A stretch of DNA of 64,000 nt from the NCBI RefSeq assembly GCF_900129915.1, contig NZ_FQXH01000012.1, positions 1 through 64,000 of the forward strand, read 5' to 3'. This document shows, piece after piece, positions 8,707-18,497 of this stretch. Position numbers and translations under genes: made by a program. The stretch's first letter is position 1; every line of letters starts with the position of its first letter. Under the pieces are notes generated by a model. It was given only the letters and a program-made list of their open reading frames with translations. It was not told the origin of the DNA and searched no databases. This stretch comes from Tepidibacter thalassicus DSM 15285 (lineage in GTDB: Bacteria > Bacillota > Clostridia > Peptostreptococcales > Peptostreptococcaceae).

Positions 8707-8817
8707 CATTAAATTTTGTGTTTTTGGTATTTTAGTATTTTGTTTTGTGTTATATAATCTTATTTGTGTTGAGGGAATAATATAAAAAGATATTGTACTA
8801 GTTAAAGAGGTGAAAAA

Positions 8818-10167
8818 ATGTTAGGTACTTATATTCGAAAAAAGAACAGGTTATCTCCTGCGCAGTTTATGGTATTGGGATTTGCAATTATAATATTATT
8901 AGGGGCATTGTTTCTTAATTTACCAATAGCATCTCAAAATGGAGAAAGCGTAGGATTTATAAATGCATTATTTACATCAACTTCAGCAGTTTGTGTAACA
9001 GGGCTTGTAGTAGTAGATACAGGAACTCATTGGACTGTTTTTGGAAAAACTATAATAATTATACTAATACAAGTTGGAGGACTTGGATTTATGTCCATGG
9101 CAACATTATTTTCAATACTTATAGGTAAAAAAATATGTTTGCATCAAAGACTTTTAATACAAGAAGCATTAAATCAATATGATTTATCTGGACTTGTAAG
9201 ACTTACAAGACATATACTTGTGGGAACATTTATTATAGAAGGAATTGGTGCTATTATTTTATCTATGGTTTTTATACCTAAAATGGGATTTTTAAAAGGA
9301 TTAGGATATGGGGTTTTTCACGCTATATCTGCATTTTGCAATGCTGGGTTTGATTTGATGGGTAATTTTAGTTCTCTTACTTCGTATACTGAAAATATTG
9401 TGGTAAATATTGTGATAATGGCTCTTATAATTTTAGGAGGATTAGGATTTACTGTAATATTTGATATTATAAAAAAGAGAAATTTTTCAAAATTAACACT
9501 TCATTCAAAAATAGTTATATTTATGACTTCTTTTTTAATATTAATTGGATTTATATTGTTTTTTGCAATTGAATACGATAACCCTAAAACTTTGGGTAAT
9601 CTGTCTTTTAAAGGCAAAATTATTGCATCTATGTTTCAGTCAGTAACTACGAGAACAGCTGGTTTTAATACGATAGATTTAGCTGCTATGAAAGACAGTT
9701 CTAAATTTTTAACTATAATATTAATGTTTATAGGTGGTTCTCCAGCTTCAACAGCAGGAGGAATAAAAACAGCAACATTAGGAGTTTTAATATTAGCAGT
9801 TATAGCTTTTATAAAAGGAAAAGAAGATGTAGAAGCATTTGGAAGAAGGATTTCCTATTCTGTAGTAAATAAGTCATTAGGAGTAGTAGCCATAGGATTA
9901 AGTATTGTAGTATTTGTAGTTATGAGTTTGAGTTTAACTGAAGTGAAATTTGATTTCCTTGACACATTATTTGAAGCAGTATCAGCATTTGGAACAGTGG
10001 GATTAAGTCTTGCTGGAACTCCTAATTTATCTTTGATAGGTAGAATTTTGATAGCATTATCTATGTTTGCAGGTAGAGTAGGAGCACTTACAATATTATT
10101 TGCTCTTTCAAATAGAAAACAAAAGAATTTAGTTAGATATCCGGAGGATAAGGTAATTGTAGGATAG
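8818..10167 (+). CDS. ktrB: Potassium uptake channel KtrB/TrkH family
   Basis: A 449-residue membrane protein of the Trk/Ktr K+ transporter family, with four repeated membrane-pore-membrane units. Selectivity-filter-like segments are visible, including STSAVCVTGLV near residue 60, AISAFCNAGFD near residue 177, VTTRTAGFNT near residue 280 and AVSAFGTVGLS near residue 395. It moves K+ (Na+ coupled in Ktr systems) across the cytoplasmic membrane and needs the RCK protein encoded 19 bases downstream. An AAAGAGGTG site precedes the start. No c-di-AMP riboswitch was recognised upstream. Confidence 0.93.
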   Translation: MLGTYIRKKNRLSPAQFMVLGFAIIILLGALFLNLPIASQNGESVGFINALFTSTSAVCVTGLVVVDTGTHWTVFGKTIIIILIQVGGLGFMSMATLFSILIGKKICLHQRLLIQEALNQYDLSGLVRLTRHILVGTFIIEGIGAIILSMVFIPKMGFLKGLGYGVFHAISAFCNAGFDLMGNFSSLTSYTENIVVNIVIMALIILGGLGFTVIFDIIKKRNFSKLTLHSKIVIFMTSFLILIGFILFFAIEYDNPKTLGNLSFKGKIIASMFQSVTTRTAGFNTIDLAAMKDSSKFLTIILMFIGGSPASTAGGIKTATLGVLILAVIAFIKGKEDVEAFGRRISYSVVNKSLGVVAIGLSIVVFVVMSLSLTEVKFDFLDTLFEAVSAFGTVGLSLAGTPNLSLIGRILIALSMFAGRVGALTILFALSNRKQKNLVRYPEDKVIVG

Positions 10168-10186
10168 AAAGGAGAATTGTTTAATT

Positions 10187-10840
10187 ATGAAACAATATGT
10201 AGTAATAGGATGTGGAAGATTTGGTTCTTCAGTAGCTACAACACTTTATTTATTAGGACATGAAGTGATGGCAATAGACAAGAGTTATGATATAGTACAG
10301 GATATATCAGATAAAGTAACTCATGCAGTTCAAGCGGATGCAACTGATGAAAATGCATTAAAATCATTGGGAATTAGAAATTTTGATGTAGCAGTTATTA
10401 GTATAGGATCAGATGTTCAATCTTCAATAATGGCGACATTAATAGCAAAAGAACTCGGAGTAAAATATGTGCTTTGTAAGGCACAAAATGAACTTCAAGC
10501 AAAAGTACTATATAAAATAGGTGCAGATAGAGTAGTATTTCCTGAAAGAGATATGGGGGTAAGGGTGGCTAATAATTTAGTATCTCAAAATGTACTTGAT
10601 CATATAGAACTTGATCCTAATTATTCTATTGTTGAAGTAGTAACTCCTAGCGATTGGGTAGGAAAAAGCTTGAAAGAATTAAATTTAAGAGCTAAATATG
10701 GAATAAATGTCATGGCTATAAAGCAAGGAACTAATATAAATATCTCTCCAGAGCCAGATACTAAGTTTAAAATGGGGGATATATTAGTAGTTATAGGTGA
10801 AAATACGAAAATAAATCAAATAAGTAAAGAGGATAGATAA
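10187..10840 (+). CDS. ktrA: Potassium uptake regulatory protein KtrA/TrkA (RCK)
   Basis: A 217-residue cytoplasmic gating ring subunit. The RCK-N Rossmann motif GCGRFGSSVA (about residues 8-17) binds nucleotide, and the C-terminal RCK-C/TrkA-C domain (about 135-217) is the c-di-AMP-binding type in Firmicutes. It follows ktrB in the same operon, and the pair forms the transporter. Confidence 0.93.
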   Translation: MKQYVVIGCGRFGSSVATTLYLLGHEVMAIDKSYDIVQDISDKVTHAVQADATDENALKSLGIRNFDVAVISIGSDVQSSIMATLIAKELGVKYVLCKAQNELQAKVLYKIGADRVVFPERDMGVRVANNLVSQNVLDHIELDPNYSIVEVVTPSDWVGKSLKELNLRAKYGINVMAIKQGTNINISPEPDTKFKMGDILVVIGENTKINQISKEDR

Positions 10841-10842
10841 TT

Positions 10843-11637
10843 ATGATTTTGGAGATAACAAGTAAAGAAAATGAAAAAATAAAATATATTAAATCTTTAC
10901 TGAAAAGTAAGAAGAGGTTACAGGAAAAGAAATACATAATAGAAGGATATAGAATTTTAAACCAAGCTATTGAGTGTAGTGCTGATATAGATTATGTAGT
11001 TTTTACTGATGAATTTTTAAACAAAGAAGAACATAAAAAATTTATAGATTTTTTAATGGACAATGGTTTTAAACTATACAAAACAACTAATAAACTTTTT
11101 AAAGGAATAACAGATACAGAAAAACCTCAGGGTATATTAGCTGTTGTTAAATATAAGGAATATGATTTAGATGAAATTTTAAATAGTAATTCTAATTTTT
11201 TTATAATATTAGATAGAATACAAGACCCTGGAAATATGGGTACTATAATTAGAACAGCAGATGCAGCTGGAGTTTATGGAGTAATTCTTCTAAAAGGCTG
11301 TGTTGATGTGTATAATCCAAAAGTTATAAGGTCTACTATGGGGTCTATATTTAATATGCCTATTATACAAGCAAATGAAGAAATTATAGATGATTTGAAA
11401 GAAAAAGGGTTTAATATTGTATCTAGTTATTTAAATACAGACAATTATTATCATAGTGTTAATTATGGTGATAAGGTTGCGTTAGTTATAGGAAATGAAG
11501 GAAATGGAATAAAAGATGAAATAATAAATAAATCTGATATATTAGTGAAAATACCTATTTATGGTAAAGCTGAATCGTTAAATGCAGCCATGGCATCTGG
11601 GATATTAATGTATGAGATAAGAAATAAGCAGGGTTAA
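10843..11637 (+). CDS. TrmH/SpoU-family RNA 2'-O-ribose methyltransferase
   Basis: A 264-residue SPOUT methyltransferase. It has an N-terminal RNA-binding domain (about 1-100), then LDRIQDPGNMGTIIRTADAA (motif 1), IGNEGNGI (motif 2) and IPIYGKAESLNAAMASGI (motif 3), which form the knotted SAM site. It methylates rRNA or tRNA ribose; the exact target cannot be told from sequence. It starts two bases after ktrA, so it may be cotranscribed, and precedes the T-box of pheST, where TrmH-family genes often occur. Confidence 0.9.
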   Translation: MILEITSKENEKIKYIKSLLKSKKRLQEKKYIIEGYRILNQAIECSADIDYVVFTDEFLNKEEHKKFIDFLMDNGFKLYKTTNKLFKGITDTEKPQGILAVVKYKEYDLDEILNSNSNFFIILDRIQDPGNMGTIIRTADAAGVYGVILLKGCVDVYNPKVIRSTMGSIFNMPIIQANEEIIDDLKEKGFNIVSSYLNTDNYYHSVNYGDKVALVIGNEGNGIKDEIINKSDILVKIPIYGKAESLNAAMASGILMYEIRNKQG

Positions 11638-11683
11638 TTCCTGCTTTAAAAATGTTTTTAATATTTTATCGAATATTTAAACC

Positions 11684-11712
11684 TTGAAAATAGATGTTTA
11701 TTATGCTATAAT
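11684..11712 (+). promoter_or_regulatory. Promoter of the pheS T-box transcript
   Basis: TTGAAA (11684-11689), 17-base spacer, perfect TATAAT (11707-11712). It lies just upstream of the T-box leader. Confidence 0.85.
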
Positions 11713-11734
11713 GCAAGGTAAAGTTTAATAGCAA

Positions 11735-11975
11735 TAAAGGCTGTGAAGGAGAGAGTACTTTGAATTATCTTAGTTCAGAGAGGAATATATATGCTGAAAT
11801 TATTCCCTAAGATTTCAAAGGAAGTTCGCTCTTGAGCTTTAAAGCTGAAATGAAAGTAGGTTTTAACGTTAGGCGCGTTAAGTCTTTTAAGAGGTCTATA
11901 TTTTAGACTATTAGGGTGGTACCGCGGAAGATGATGAGCCTTTCGTCCCTTAGTGGGATGAAGGGCTTTTATAAT
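11735..11975 (+). promoter_or_regulatory. T-box leader of pheST, Phe (TTC) specifier
   Basis: A tRNA-sensing leader. The Stem I AGTA element follows GGAGAG near 11752, and the returning strand has GAAG followed by the specifier TTC (11825-11827), a Phe codon. The T-box sequence AGGGTGGTACCGCGG is at 11913-11927, followed by a terminator (stem from about 11937, U tract to 11971). Uncharged tRNA-Phe would stabilise the antiterminator and allow expression. Confidence 0.93.
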
Positions 11976-12004
11976 TATAAAAAACTAAAGAAAGGGTGAT
12001 AAAA

Positions 12005-13024
12005 ATGAAAGAACAATTACTTAATATAAAAGAAAATGCCCTAGAGGAAATAAGTAAATGTGTGAAAATGGACGAGATAGAAAAATTAAGAGTTAAATAT
12101 CTAGGAAAAAAGGGCGAAATAACTAGCATATTAAAGGGAATGGGGAAATTATCTCCTGAGGAAAGACCGGTTATAGGTAAAGTTGCAAATGAAGTTAGAG
12201 AAGAATTGGAAAGACAAATATCATTAAAAAAAGAAGAAATAAAAAATATAGAAAAAAATGAAAGATTAAAAGCTGAAATAATAGATGTTACAATGCCAGG
12301 TAAAAAATTCAAAATAGGCAAAAAACACCCTATAACGCAAATAATAGATGAAGTTAAATACATATTTACTGGAATGGGGTTTAAAGTGGCAGAAGGGCCT
12401 GAAATAGAGACTGTTTTTAATAATTTCGATGCGCTTAATGCTCCTAAAAATCATCCATCAAGAGATATGAGTGATACTTTTTATATAGATGAAAATTTAC
12501 TTCTTAGAACTCAAACGTCTCCAGTTCAAATTAGAACTATGAAATCAGTAAAACCTCCAATTAGAATTATAGCTCCAGGTAGATGTTTTAGATCTGATGC
12601 ACCTGATGCAACTCATTCTCCGATGTTTCATCAAATAGAGGGGTTAGTTGTAGATAAAAATATCACCATGGCAGAACTTAAAGGAACACTAGATGCTTTT
12701 GTAAAGCAGTTATTTGGAGAAGACACTAAAACTAAATTTAGACCTCATAATTTTCCTTTTACAGAGCCAAGTGCAGAGGTTGACGTAACTTGTTTTAAAT
12801 GTAAAGGTAAAGGGTGTTCTGTGTGTAAAGGGGAAGGTTGGATAGAAATATTAGGAGCAGGAATGGTTCATCCAAATGTTCTTAGAAATTGTGGAATAGA
12901 TCCAGAAGAGTACAGTGGATTTGCTTTCGGTATGGGTGTAGATAGAATAGCAATGCTTAAATATGAAATAGATGATATAAGATTATTATTTGAAAATGAT
13001 ATGAGATTTTTAAATCAATTTTAA
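12005..13024 (+). CDS. pheS: Phenylalanyl-tRNA synthetase alpha subunit
   Basis: A 339-residue class II synthetase subunit carrying the catalytic site. Motif 2 is in [20 protein letters not shown], and motif 3 in [13 protein letters not shown]. The insert with two CxxC pairs (CFKC and CSVC) before [13 protein letters not shown] is normal for bacterial PheS. I prefer the ATG at 12005, nine bases after AAAGGGTG begins to pair; the GTG at 11996 overlaps that site. It is followed by pheT after 15 bases and forms the alpha2-beta2 enzyme. Confidence 0.97.
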   Translation: MKEQLLNIKENALEEISKCVKMDEIEKLRVKYLGKKGEITSILKGMGKLSPEERPVIGKVANEVREELERQISLKKEEIKNIEKNERLKAEIIDVTMPGKKFKIGKKHPITQIIDEVKYIFTGMGFKVAEGPEIETVFNNFDALNAPKNHPSRDMSDTFYIDENLLLRTQTSPVQIRTMKSVKPPIRIIAPGRCFRSDAPDATHSPMFHQIEGLVVDKNITMAELKGTLDAFVKQLFGEDTKTKFRPHNFPFTEPSAEVDVTCFKCKGKGCSVCKGEGWIEILGAGMVHPNVLRNCGIDPEEYSGFAFGMGVDRIAMLKYEIDDIRLLFENDMRFLNQF

Positions 13025-13039
13025 GGGAGGTAAAAAAAT

Positions 13040-15421
13040 ATGTTAGTACCTTTAAAATGGCTTAGGGATTATGTTGATATAGATGTTGACGTAAAAGAAT
13101 TTGCTGATAAAATGACAATGACAGGATCGAAAGTTGAAAAAGTAGAAAATTTTGGAGAGGATATAGAAAAAGTAGTAGTAGGGAAAATCTTAGAAATAAA
13201 AAAACATCCAAATGCTGATAAATTAATAGTTACAAAAGTCGATATTGGAAGTGAAGTTCTTCAAATAGTAACAGGTGCTAAAAATGTAAAAGAAGGCGAT
13301 TTAATACCATTAGCATTAGTTGGAGCAAAACTTCCAGGAGGAATTAAGATAAAAAAAGGAAAGTTAAGAGGAGAACTATCACAAGGTATGATGTGTTCAA
13401 GTGAAGAACTTGGAATACCTTTTAATATGGTAGAAGAAAGCAAAAGAGATGGAATATATACTTTAGATGAAGAATATGAATTAGGAAAAGATATAAAAGA
13501 AGTTTTAGGAATTAATGATTCTCTAGTTGAGTTTGAAATAACCTCAAATAGACCTGATTGTTTATCTATTATTGGAATTGCTAGGGAAGCTGCAGTAACT
13601 TTGAACAAAAAGTTAAGATATCCACAAATAAATGTAAAAGAATGTGATGAAAAAATTAAATTTGACGTAAACATAGAAGACAATTCTCTATGTCCGAGAT
13701 ATGCTGCTAGAATAATAAAAGATGTAAAAATAAAACCATCTCCTTACTGGATGCAAAGAAGGCTTATAGAAGCAGGAGTTAGACCAATAAATAATATAGT
13801 TGATATTACTAATTATGTAATGTTAGAGCTTGGACAACCTCTTCATGCTTTTGATTTAGATAAAATTGAAAGTGATAATATTGTTGTTAGAAAATCAAAA
13901 GAAGGAGAAAAATTTACAACATTAGATGGTGTTGAGAGAAATTTAGATGAAAATATGCTTCTTATAACAGATGGTAAAAAACCAATCGCTATAGCAGGAG
14001 TTATGGGTGGAGCTAATTCTGAAGTAACTTCGGATACAAATGAAATACTCCTTGAAAGTGCTAATTTTAATGCTGATAGCATAAGAAGAACTTCTAAAAA
14101 GTTAGGTCTTAGAACAGAAGCATCATCGAGATTTGAAAAAGGAATAGATGTAAATTTAGTTGAAACTGCACTTAATAGAGCTGCACAGCTTATAGAAGAA
14201 TTGGGAGCAGGGAGAGTATTGAAGGGATTTGTAGATAATTATAAAAATCCTGTGGAGAATAAAAAGATTGTTGTAAGACCTCAAAGAATAAATAAACTAT
14301 TAGGTGAAAATATACCACTTAATCAGTTTATAGAAATACTTGAAAGTCTTGAATTTGAATGCTCTTTAGTAGATGATAAATTAGAGATTGTAGTTCCAAG
14401 TTTTAGACTTGACATAGATATGGAAGCTGATATTTTAGAAGAAATAGCTAGAATATATGGTTATGATAATATTCCATCTAATATGATATATGGAAATACT
14501 ACTATTGGACTTAAAACAATAGGTCAAATATTTGAAGAAAATATAAAAAATAGTTTAGTTGCTATGGGACTAAATGAAATACTTACTTATTCATTTGTAA
14601 GTCCTAAAGGAGTAGATAAAATAAATTTACCAGAACATTCTATAAAGAGAAAATTTATAAAGATAATAAATCCTCTTGGGGAAGAAACTAGTGTTATGAG
14701 AACTACATTACTTCCTAATATGTTAGATGTAGTGTCTAGAAATTATTCTCGTAAAGTAGATGAATTTGCTGGATTTGAAATAGGTAATACATTTATGCCA
14801 AAGGATAATTTATTACCAGTGGAAAAGAAATCTATAGCTTTGGGATTATATAGTGATGAAATGGACTTTTTTACTATAAAGGGAATAATAGAAGAATTAT
14901 TTGAAAATATAGGATTTGAGAATTACGATGTAATACCGGAAAAAAATCACCCTACATTTCACCCAGGAAGATGTGCTTGTATAGCTTATAATGATAATAT
15001 CGTAGGTGTATTTGGAGAAATACATCCAGATGTTTTAGAAAATTATGATATAAATACAAGAGTTTATGCTGCAGAAATTGATTTTGAACTTCTATTTACT
15101 TTTGCAAGAAATAATAAGACTTATAAGCCTTTACCTAAATATCCAGCAATAACTAGAGATATAGCACTTTTAGTGAAAGATGATGTTTATGTAAAAGAGA
15201 TTGAAGATGTAATAAAACAAAATTCTAAAGGTTTAGTAGAAAGTTTCAAATTATTTGATGTTTATAAAGGGGAACAAATAGAAGAAGGATACAAGTCTGT
15301 TGCATATTCTATAGTGTATAGAAGTATAGAAAAAACACTTACAGATGATGAAGTAAATGAAGTTCACGATAATATAGTAAGAGAACTCAAAGAAAAAATT
15401 AATGCTAATTTAAGATTGTAA
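13040..15421 (+). CDS. pheT: Phenylalanyl-tRNA synthetase beta subunit
   Basis: A 793-residue protein with the expected domain order: an EMAP/OB-type tRNA-binding domain (about 40-150), B3/B4 editing domain (about 210-390, including HAFDLDKI), B5 domain, a class II-like core and a C-terminal FDX-ACB anticodon-binding domain (about 700-793). It binds tRNA-Phe and edits mis-charged Tyr. The start has a GGGAGG site. Same transcript as pheS. Confidence 0.97.
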   Translation: MLVPLKWLRDYVDIDVDVKEFADKMTMTGSKVEKVENFGEDIEKVVVGKILEIKKHPNADKLIVTKVDIGSEVLQIVTGAKNVKEGDLIPLALVGAKLPGGIKIKKGKLRGELSQGMMCSSEELGIPFNMVEESKRDGIYTLDEEYELGKDIKEVLGINDSLVEFEITSNRPDCLSIIGIAREAAVTLNKKLRYPQINVKECDEKIKFDVNIEDNSLCPRYAARIIKDVKIKPSPYWMQRRLIEAGVRPINNIVDITNYVMLELGQPLHAFDLDKIESDNIVVRKSKEGEKFTTLDGVERNLDENMLLITDGKKPIAIAGVMGGANSEVTSDTNEILLESANFNADSIRRTSKKLGLRTEASSRFEKGIDVNLVETALNRAAQLIEELGAGRVLKGFVDNYKNPVENKKIVVRPQRINKLLGENIPLNQFIEILESLEFECSLVDDKLEIVVPSFRLDIDMEADILEEIARIYGYDNIPSNMIYGNTTIGLKTIGQIFEENIKNSLVAMGLNEILTYSFVSPKGVDKINLPEHSIKRKFIKIINPLGEETSVMRTTLLPNMLDVVSRNYSRKVDEFAGFEIGNTFMPKDNLLPVEKKSIALGLYSDEMDFFTIKGIIEELFENIGFENYDVIPEKNHPTFHPGRCACIAYNDNIVGVFGEIHPDVLENYDINTRVYAAEIDFELLFTFARNNKTYKPLPKYPAITRDIALLVKDDVYVKEIEDVIKQNSKGLVESFKLFDVYKGEQIEEGYKSVAYSIVYRSIEKTLTDDEVNEVHDNIVRELKEKINANLRL

Positions 15422-15483
15422 AAATTGAAAAAAAATTTTACAATAAATATAAGTAAAAGAATAGTCTAAGGGGCTGAGTTAGG

Positions 15484-15987
15484 GTGAATAAAGTTACCGT
15501 AAAGATAAATGGTCAAGAATATAATATGGTTGGAGAGGAATCAAAAGAGTATTTATTTAAAGTTGCAGATTATGTAGATGGGAAAATGGAGGAGATAGCA
15601 AAGGCTAATCCAAGGCTTAGTACAGCCATGGCAGCTGTACTTACTTCTTTGAATATAGCAGATGAACTTTTCAAGTGTTCTTATGAATTAGATGAAGTAA
15701 CATCTAAATATAAACAACCTCTTCAAGACTTAGAAGATGTAACTACGGTATTAGAAGAGCTTAAGAATTCTATACAAATAAAGGATAGTAAAATACAAGA
15801 ATTACAAGCTCAGTTAGAAAAATATATAGAAGAAATTACTAAATTAAAAAAAGAAAAAGAAAAATTAGAAAAGCTGGTTAAAGAAAAAGAAGAAAAATTA
15901 GCAGAAGCTGAAGAAATAGCTAATGATTTTCAAAATAGGCTTTATGATATGCAGATGAGAATTGTTGAAATGGAAAAAAAAGAATAA
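15484..15987 (+). CDS. zapA: Cell division protein ZapA
   Basis: A 167-residue ZapA-family protein. The N-terminal head (MNKVTVKINGQEYNMVGEES, about 1-70) binds FtsZ, and the rest is a long Lys/Glu-rich coiled coil ending near residue 165. ZapA bundles FtsZ filaments at the division ring. The start codon is GTG at 15484. It follows pheT, a common Firmicute arrangement, and is ended by a terminator at 15996-16026. Confidence 0.9.
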   Translation: MNKVTVKINGQEYNMVGEESKEYLFKVADYVDGKMEEIAKANPRLSTAMAAVLTSLNIADELFKCSYELDEVTSKYKQPLQDLEDVTTVLEELKNSIQIKDSKIQELQAQLEKYIEEITKLKKEKEKLEKLVKEKEEKLAEAEEIANDFQNRLYDMQMRIVEMEKKE

Positions 15988-15995
15988 ATTGAAAT

Positions 15996-16026
15996 ACCTC
16001 CAGGGAAAAATAACCTGGAGGTTTTA
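15996..16026 (+). terminator. Terminator after zapA
   Basis: ACCTCCAGG (15996-16004) pairs with CCTGGAGGT (16014-16022), followed by a short T tract. Confidence 0.75.
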
Positions 16027-16050
16027 TTCTGTGGAGTAGGAGTTGATATT

Positions 16051-18447
16051 TTGAATAATATAGAGATACTTGCACCTGTTGGAAATTTTGATTCTTTAAA
16101 AGCTGCTGTTTTAAATGGAGCAGATGCAGTTTATTTAGGGGGAAAGAATTTTAGTGCAAGAGCATCAGCAAATAATTTTGATAAGGAAGAGTTAAAAGAA
16201 GCAGTTAAGTATGCTCATATAAGAGATGTTAAGGTGTATGTAACAGTAAATACACTTATTAAGGAAAGTGAAATAAATAGTTTTTTAAAATATATAAACT
16301 TTTTATACAATATAGATGTAGATGCTTTAATACTTCAAGATGTTGGAATGGCTAGTCTTGTAAAAAAACATTTTCCATATTTTGAAATTCATGCAAGTAC
16401 ACAGATGGTAGCACATTCTTTAGAGGATGTAAAATACCTTGAAAATTTAGGATTTAAAAGAGTAGTTTTAGCTAGAGAACTTACTGTAGAAGAAATAGAA
16501 TATATATCTAAAAATAGCAATGTTGATATAGAAGTATTTGTTCATGGAGCTTTATGTGTATGTTATTCTGGACAATGTCTTATGAGTAGTATGATAGGGG
16601 GAAGGTCTGGAAATAGAGGGAGATGTGCTCAACCTTGTAGAAAAGTATATGAATTAATAGATATAGAGAAAAACTCTAAAGTACATTTAAATGATAAATA
16701 CTTATTAAGCCCTAGGGATTTAAACACAATAGAGGAGCTTGATAGGATAATAAAATCTGGAGTGCTATCTTTAAAAATAGAAGGAAGAATGAAAAGAGCT
16801 GAATATGTGGCTACGGTAGTAGGGGCTTACAGAGAAGTTGTAGATTATTATTTGGAAAATAAAAAATTGAATGTAAAGAAAGAGACATTAGATGATTTAT
16901 ATAGTATATTTAATAGAAAATTTACTAAAGGATATATATTGGGAGAAATTGGAAAAGATATAATGAATCCTCAAAAACCTAATAATACAGGACTTTATAT
17001 AGGAAAAGTAATTGATATAGATAAAAGAAAAAATAAAATTACTTTGAAACTTGAAAATACACTTAGAAAAGGCGATGGATTGAGTATTGGAGGAGGAAAT
17101 GTAGGTAGAATATTAAAAGGTAATAAAATATTAGATGTAGCGTATAGAAATGATATTGTTCAGATTGATTTTAAAGAAGAAATAAAAGTAGGACAAGATG
17201 TTTATAAAACTTTAGATACAAACCTTTTGGATAGGGCTAGGAAAACTTATGAAAATAATATAGAAAATAAGAAAATACCTATAAGATCAAAAATAATTTT
17301 AAATTTAGATGAATATCCAGTTCTTTTAGTAAAAGATTATAGAAATAATAAAATAAAAGTTGTAGCTGATAAAAAAGTAGAAAAAGCAATAAAAGTTTCA
17401 ATAAGTGATGAAAAGATAAAAAATCAGATAGAGAAACTTGGAAATACTCCGTATGTTTTAGAAAATATAGTTATAGAAAAAGATGAAAATATAAGTATAC
17501 CTGTAAGTGTATTAAATGAGATTAGAAGAGAAGCTATAGAAAAATTAGATAATAAAAGGAAAAATATAAATAAAAGAAAACTTATAAAGTTGGATATAGA
17601 AAATAAAGGAGTAATTTATGAAAAAAATAAAAACTTGAAAATAAGTGTGAGGGTTAGAAAATTATATCAACTTAAGAAAATTTTAGATTTAGATATAGAT
17701 ATTATTTACTATGAAGACATAAATACTTTAGAGGAAGCCATGGCGTTGTGTGATAAATTAGTTTATTCACCTCCTAGAATATTGAGAAATAAACAGTATT
17801 ATGTGCTTGATAAGGCATTAGATATGGGAGTTGATAAATTTCAAGTTAGTAATTTAGGAATGATAAATAAATTAAGTCAAAGTGAAATCTATGGAGATTA
17901 TTTTTTGAACATATTTAACTCGAGAACTATTGAAAAATTTAAAAATCAAGGGTTGAGAAGTATTTGTATATCACCTGAGCTTAACTTAAAAGAGATAAAA
18001 GAAGTTTTAAAACATACTGATATAGAAGCTGAAGCTTTAGTATATGGAAGAATTCCTTTGATGATTAGTGAATATTGTCCAATGGGAGTTTTAATTCGCA
18101 ATTGTAAAAAAGATAAAAGATGTGGTATTTGTAATAAATCAAAATACGGATTAAAAGATGAAAAAGGAGAATTATTTCCTATAGCTCAAGATATGTTTTG
18201 TAGAAGTGTTATATATAACTCTAAAGTTTTGTGCATGATAGATCATTTAAAGGATATTTACGATGCCGGTATTAATATTTTTAGACTTGATTTTACTTTT
18301 GAAAAAGAAGAATATATAAGAGAAATATTAAAAGCATATATAGATATAATTAAAAATAATTTTGAATTTGATGAAGAAATTAAAATATATGAAAAGTTAA
18401 AAAGAGAAGGAATTACAAAAGGACATTATTTAAGAGGTGTTGAATAA
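16051..18447 (+). CDS. U32 family peptidase-like protein with C-terminal DUF3656 (RlhA-like)
   Basis: A 798-residue protein starting at TTG 16051, eight bases after AGGAG. The N-terminal U32 domain (about 1-330) begins EILAPVGNFDSLKAAVLNGA and contains the signature VHGALCVCYSGQC and the cluster GRCAQPCRK. A later segment fits DUF3656, and the C-terminal part has another Cys group (CPMGVLIRNC and CGIC). This layout matches the RlhA/YdcP group, which takes part in prephenate-dependent hydroxylation of RNA in E. coli, rather than a proven protease. Located after zapA, as in many Firmicutes. Confidence 0.87.
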   Translation: MNNIEILAPVGNFDSLKAAVLNGADAVYLGGKNFSARASANNFDKEELKEAVKYAHIRDVKVYVTVNTLIKESEINSFLKYINFLYNIDVDALILQDVGMASLVKKHFPYFEIHASTQMVAHSLEDVKYLENLGFKRVVLARELTVEEIEYISKNSNVDIEVFVHGALCVCYSGQCLMSSMIGGRSGNRGRCAQPCRKVYELIDIEKNSKVHLNDKYLLSPRDLNTIEELDRIIKSGVLSLKIEGRMKRAEYVATVVGAYREVVDYYLENKKLNVKKETLDDLYSIFNRKFTKGYILGEIGKDIMNPQKPNNTGLYIGKVIDIDKRKNKITLKLENTLRKGDGLSIGGGNVGRILKGNKILDVAYRNDIVQIDFKEEIKVGQDVYKTLDTNLLDRARKTYENNIENKKIPIRSKIILNLDEYPVLLVKDYRNNKIKVVADKKVEKAIKVSISDEKIKNQIEKLGNTPYVLENIVIEKDENISIPVSVLNEIRREAIEKLDNKRKNINKRKLIKLDIENKGVIYEKNKNLKISVRVRKLYQLKKILDLDIDIIYYEDINTLEEAMALCDKLVYSPPRILRNKQYYVLDKALDMGVDKFQVSNLGMINKLSQSEIYGDYFLNIFNSRTIEKFKNQGLRSICISPELNLKEIKEVLKHTDIEAEALVYGRIPLMISEYCPMGVLIRNCKKDKRCGICNKSKYGLKDEKGELFPIAQDMFCRSVIYNSKVLCMIDHLKDIYDAGINIFRLDFTFEKEEYIREILKAYIDIIKNNFEFDEEIKIYEKLKREGITKGHYLRGVE

Positions 18448-18450
18448 ATT

Positions 18451-18487
18451 TAAGGTCTATATCTTTAGTTTAAAGATATAGACCTTA
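18451..18487. terminator. Bidirectional terminator between U32 gene and pepD
   Basis: A 16-base arm TAAGGTCTATATCTTT (18451-18466) pairs perfectly with AAAGATATAGACCTTA (18472-18487). It separates two converging genes. Confidence 0.82.
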
Positions 18488-18497
18488 AATTATATAA

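Noticed and set aside
8700..8817. c-di-AMP (ydaO-type) riboswitch before ktrB
   Set aside because: The 170-base gap is AT-rich and lacks the aptamer's conserved sequences; only a terminator of the upstream gene is present.
11950..12363. Long open frame opposite pheS and the T-box terminator
   Set aside because: Covered by a well-conserved pheS on the other strand and by the T-box.
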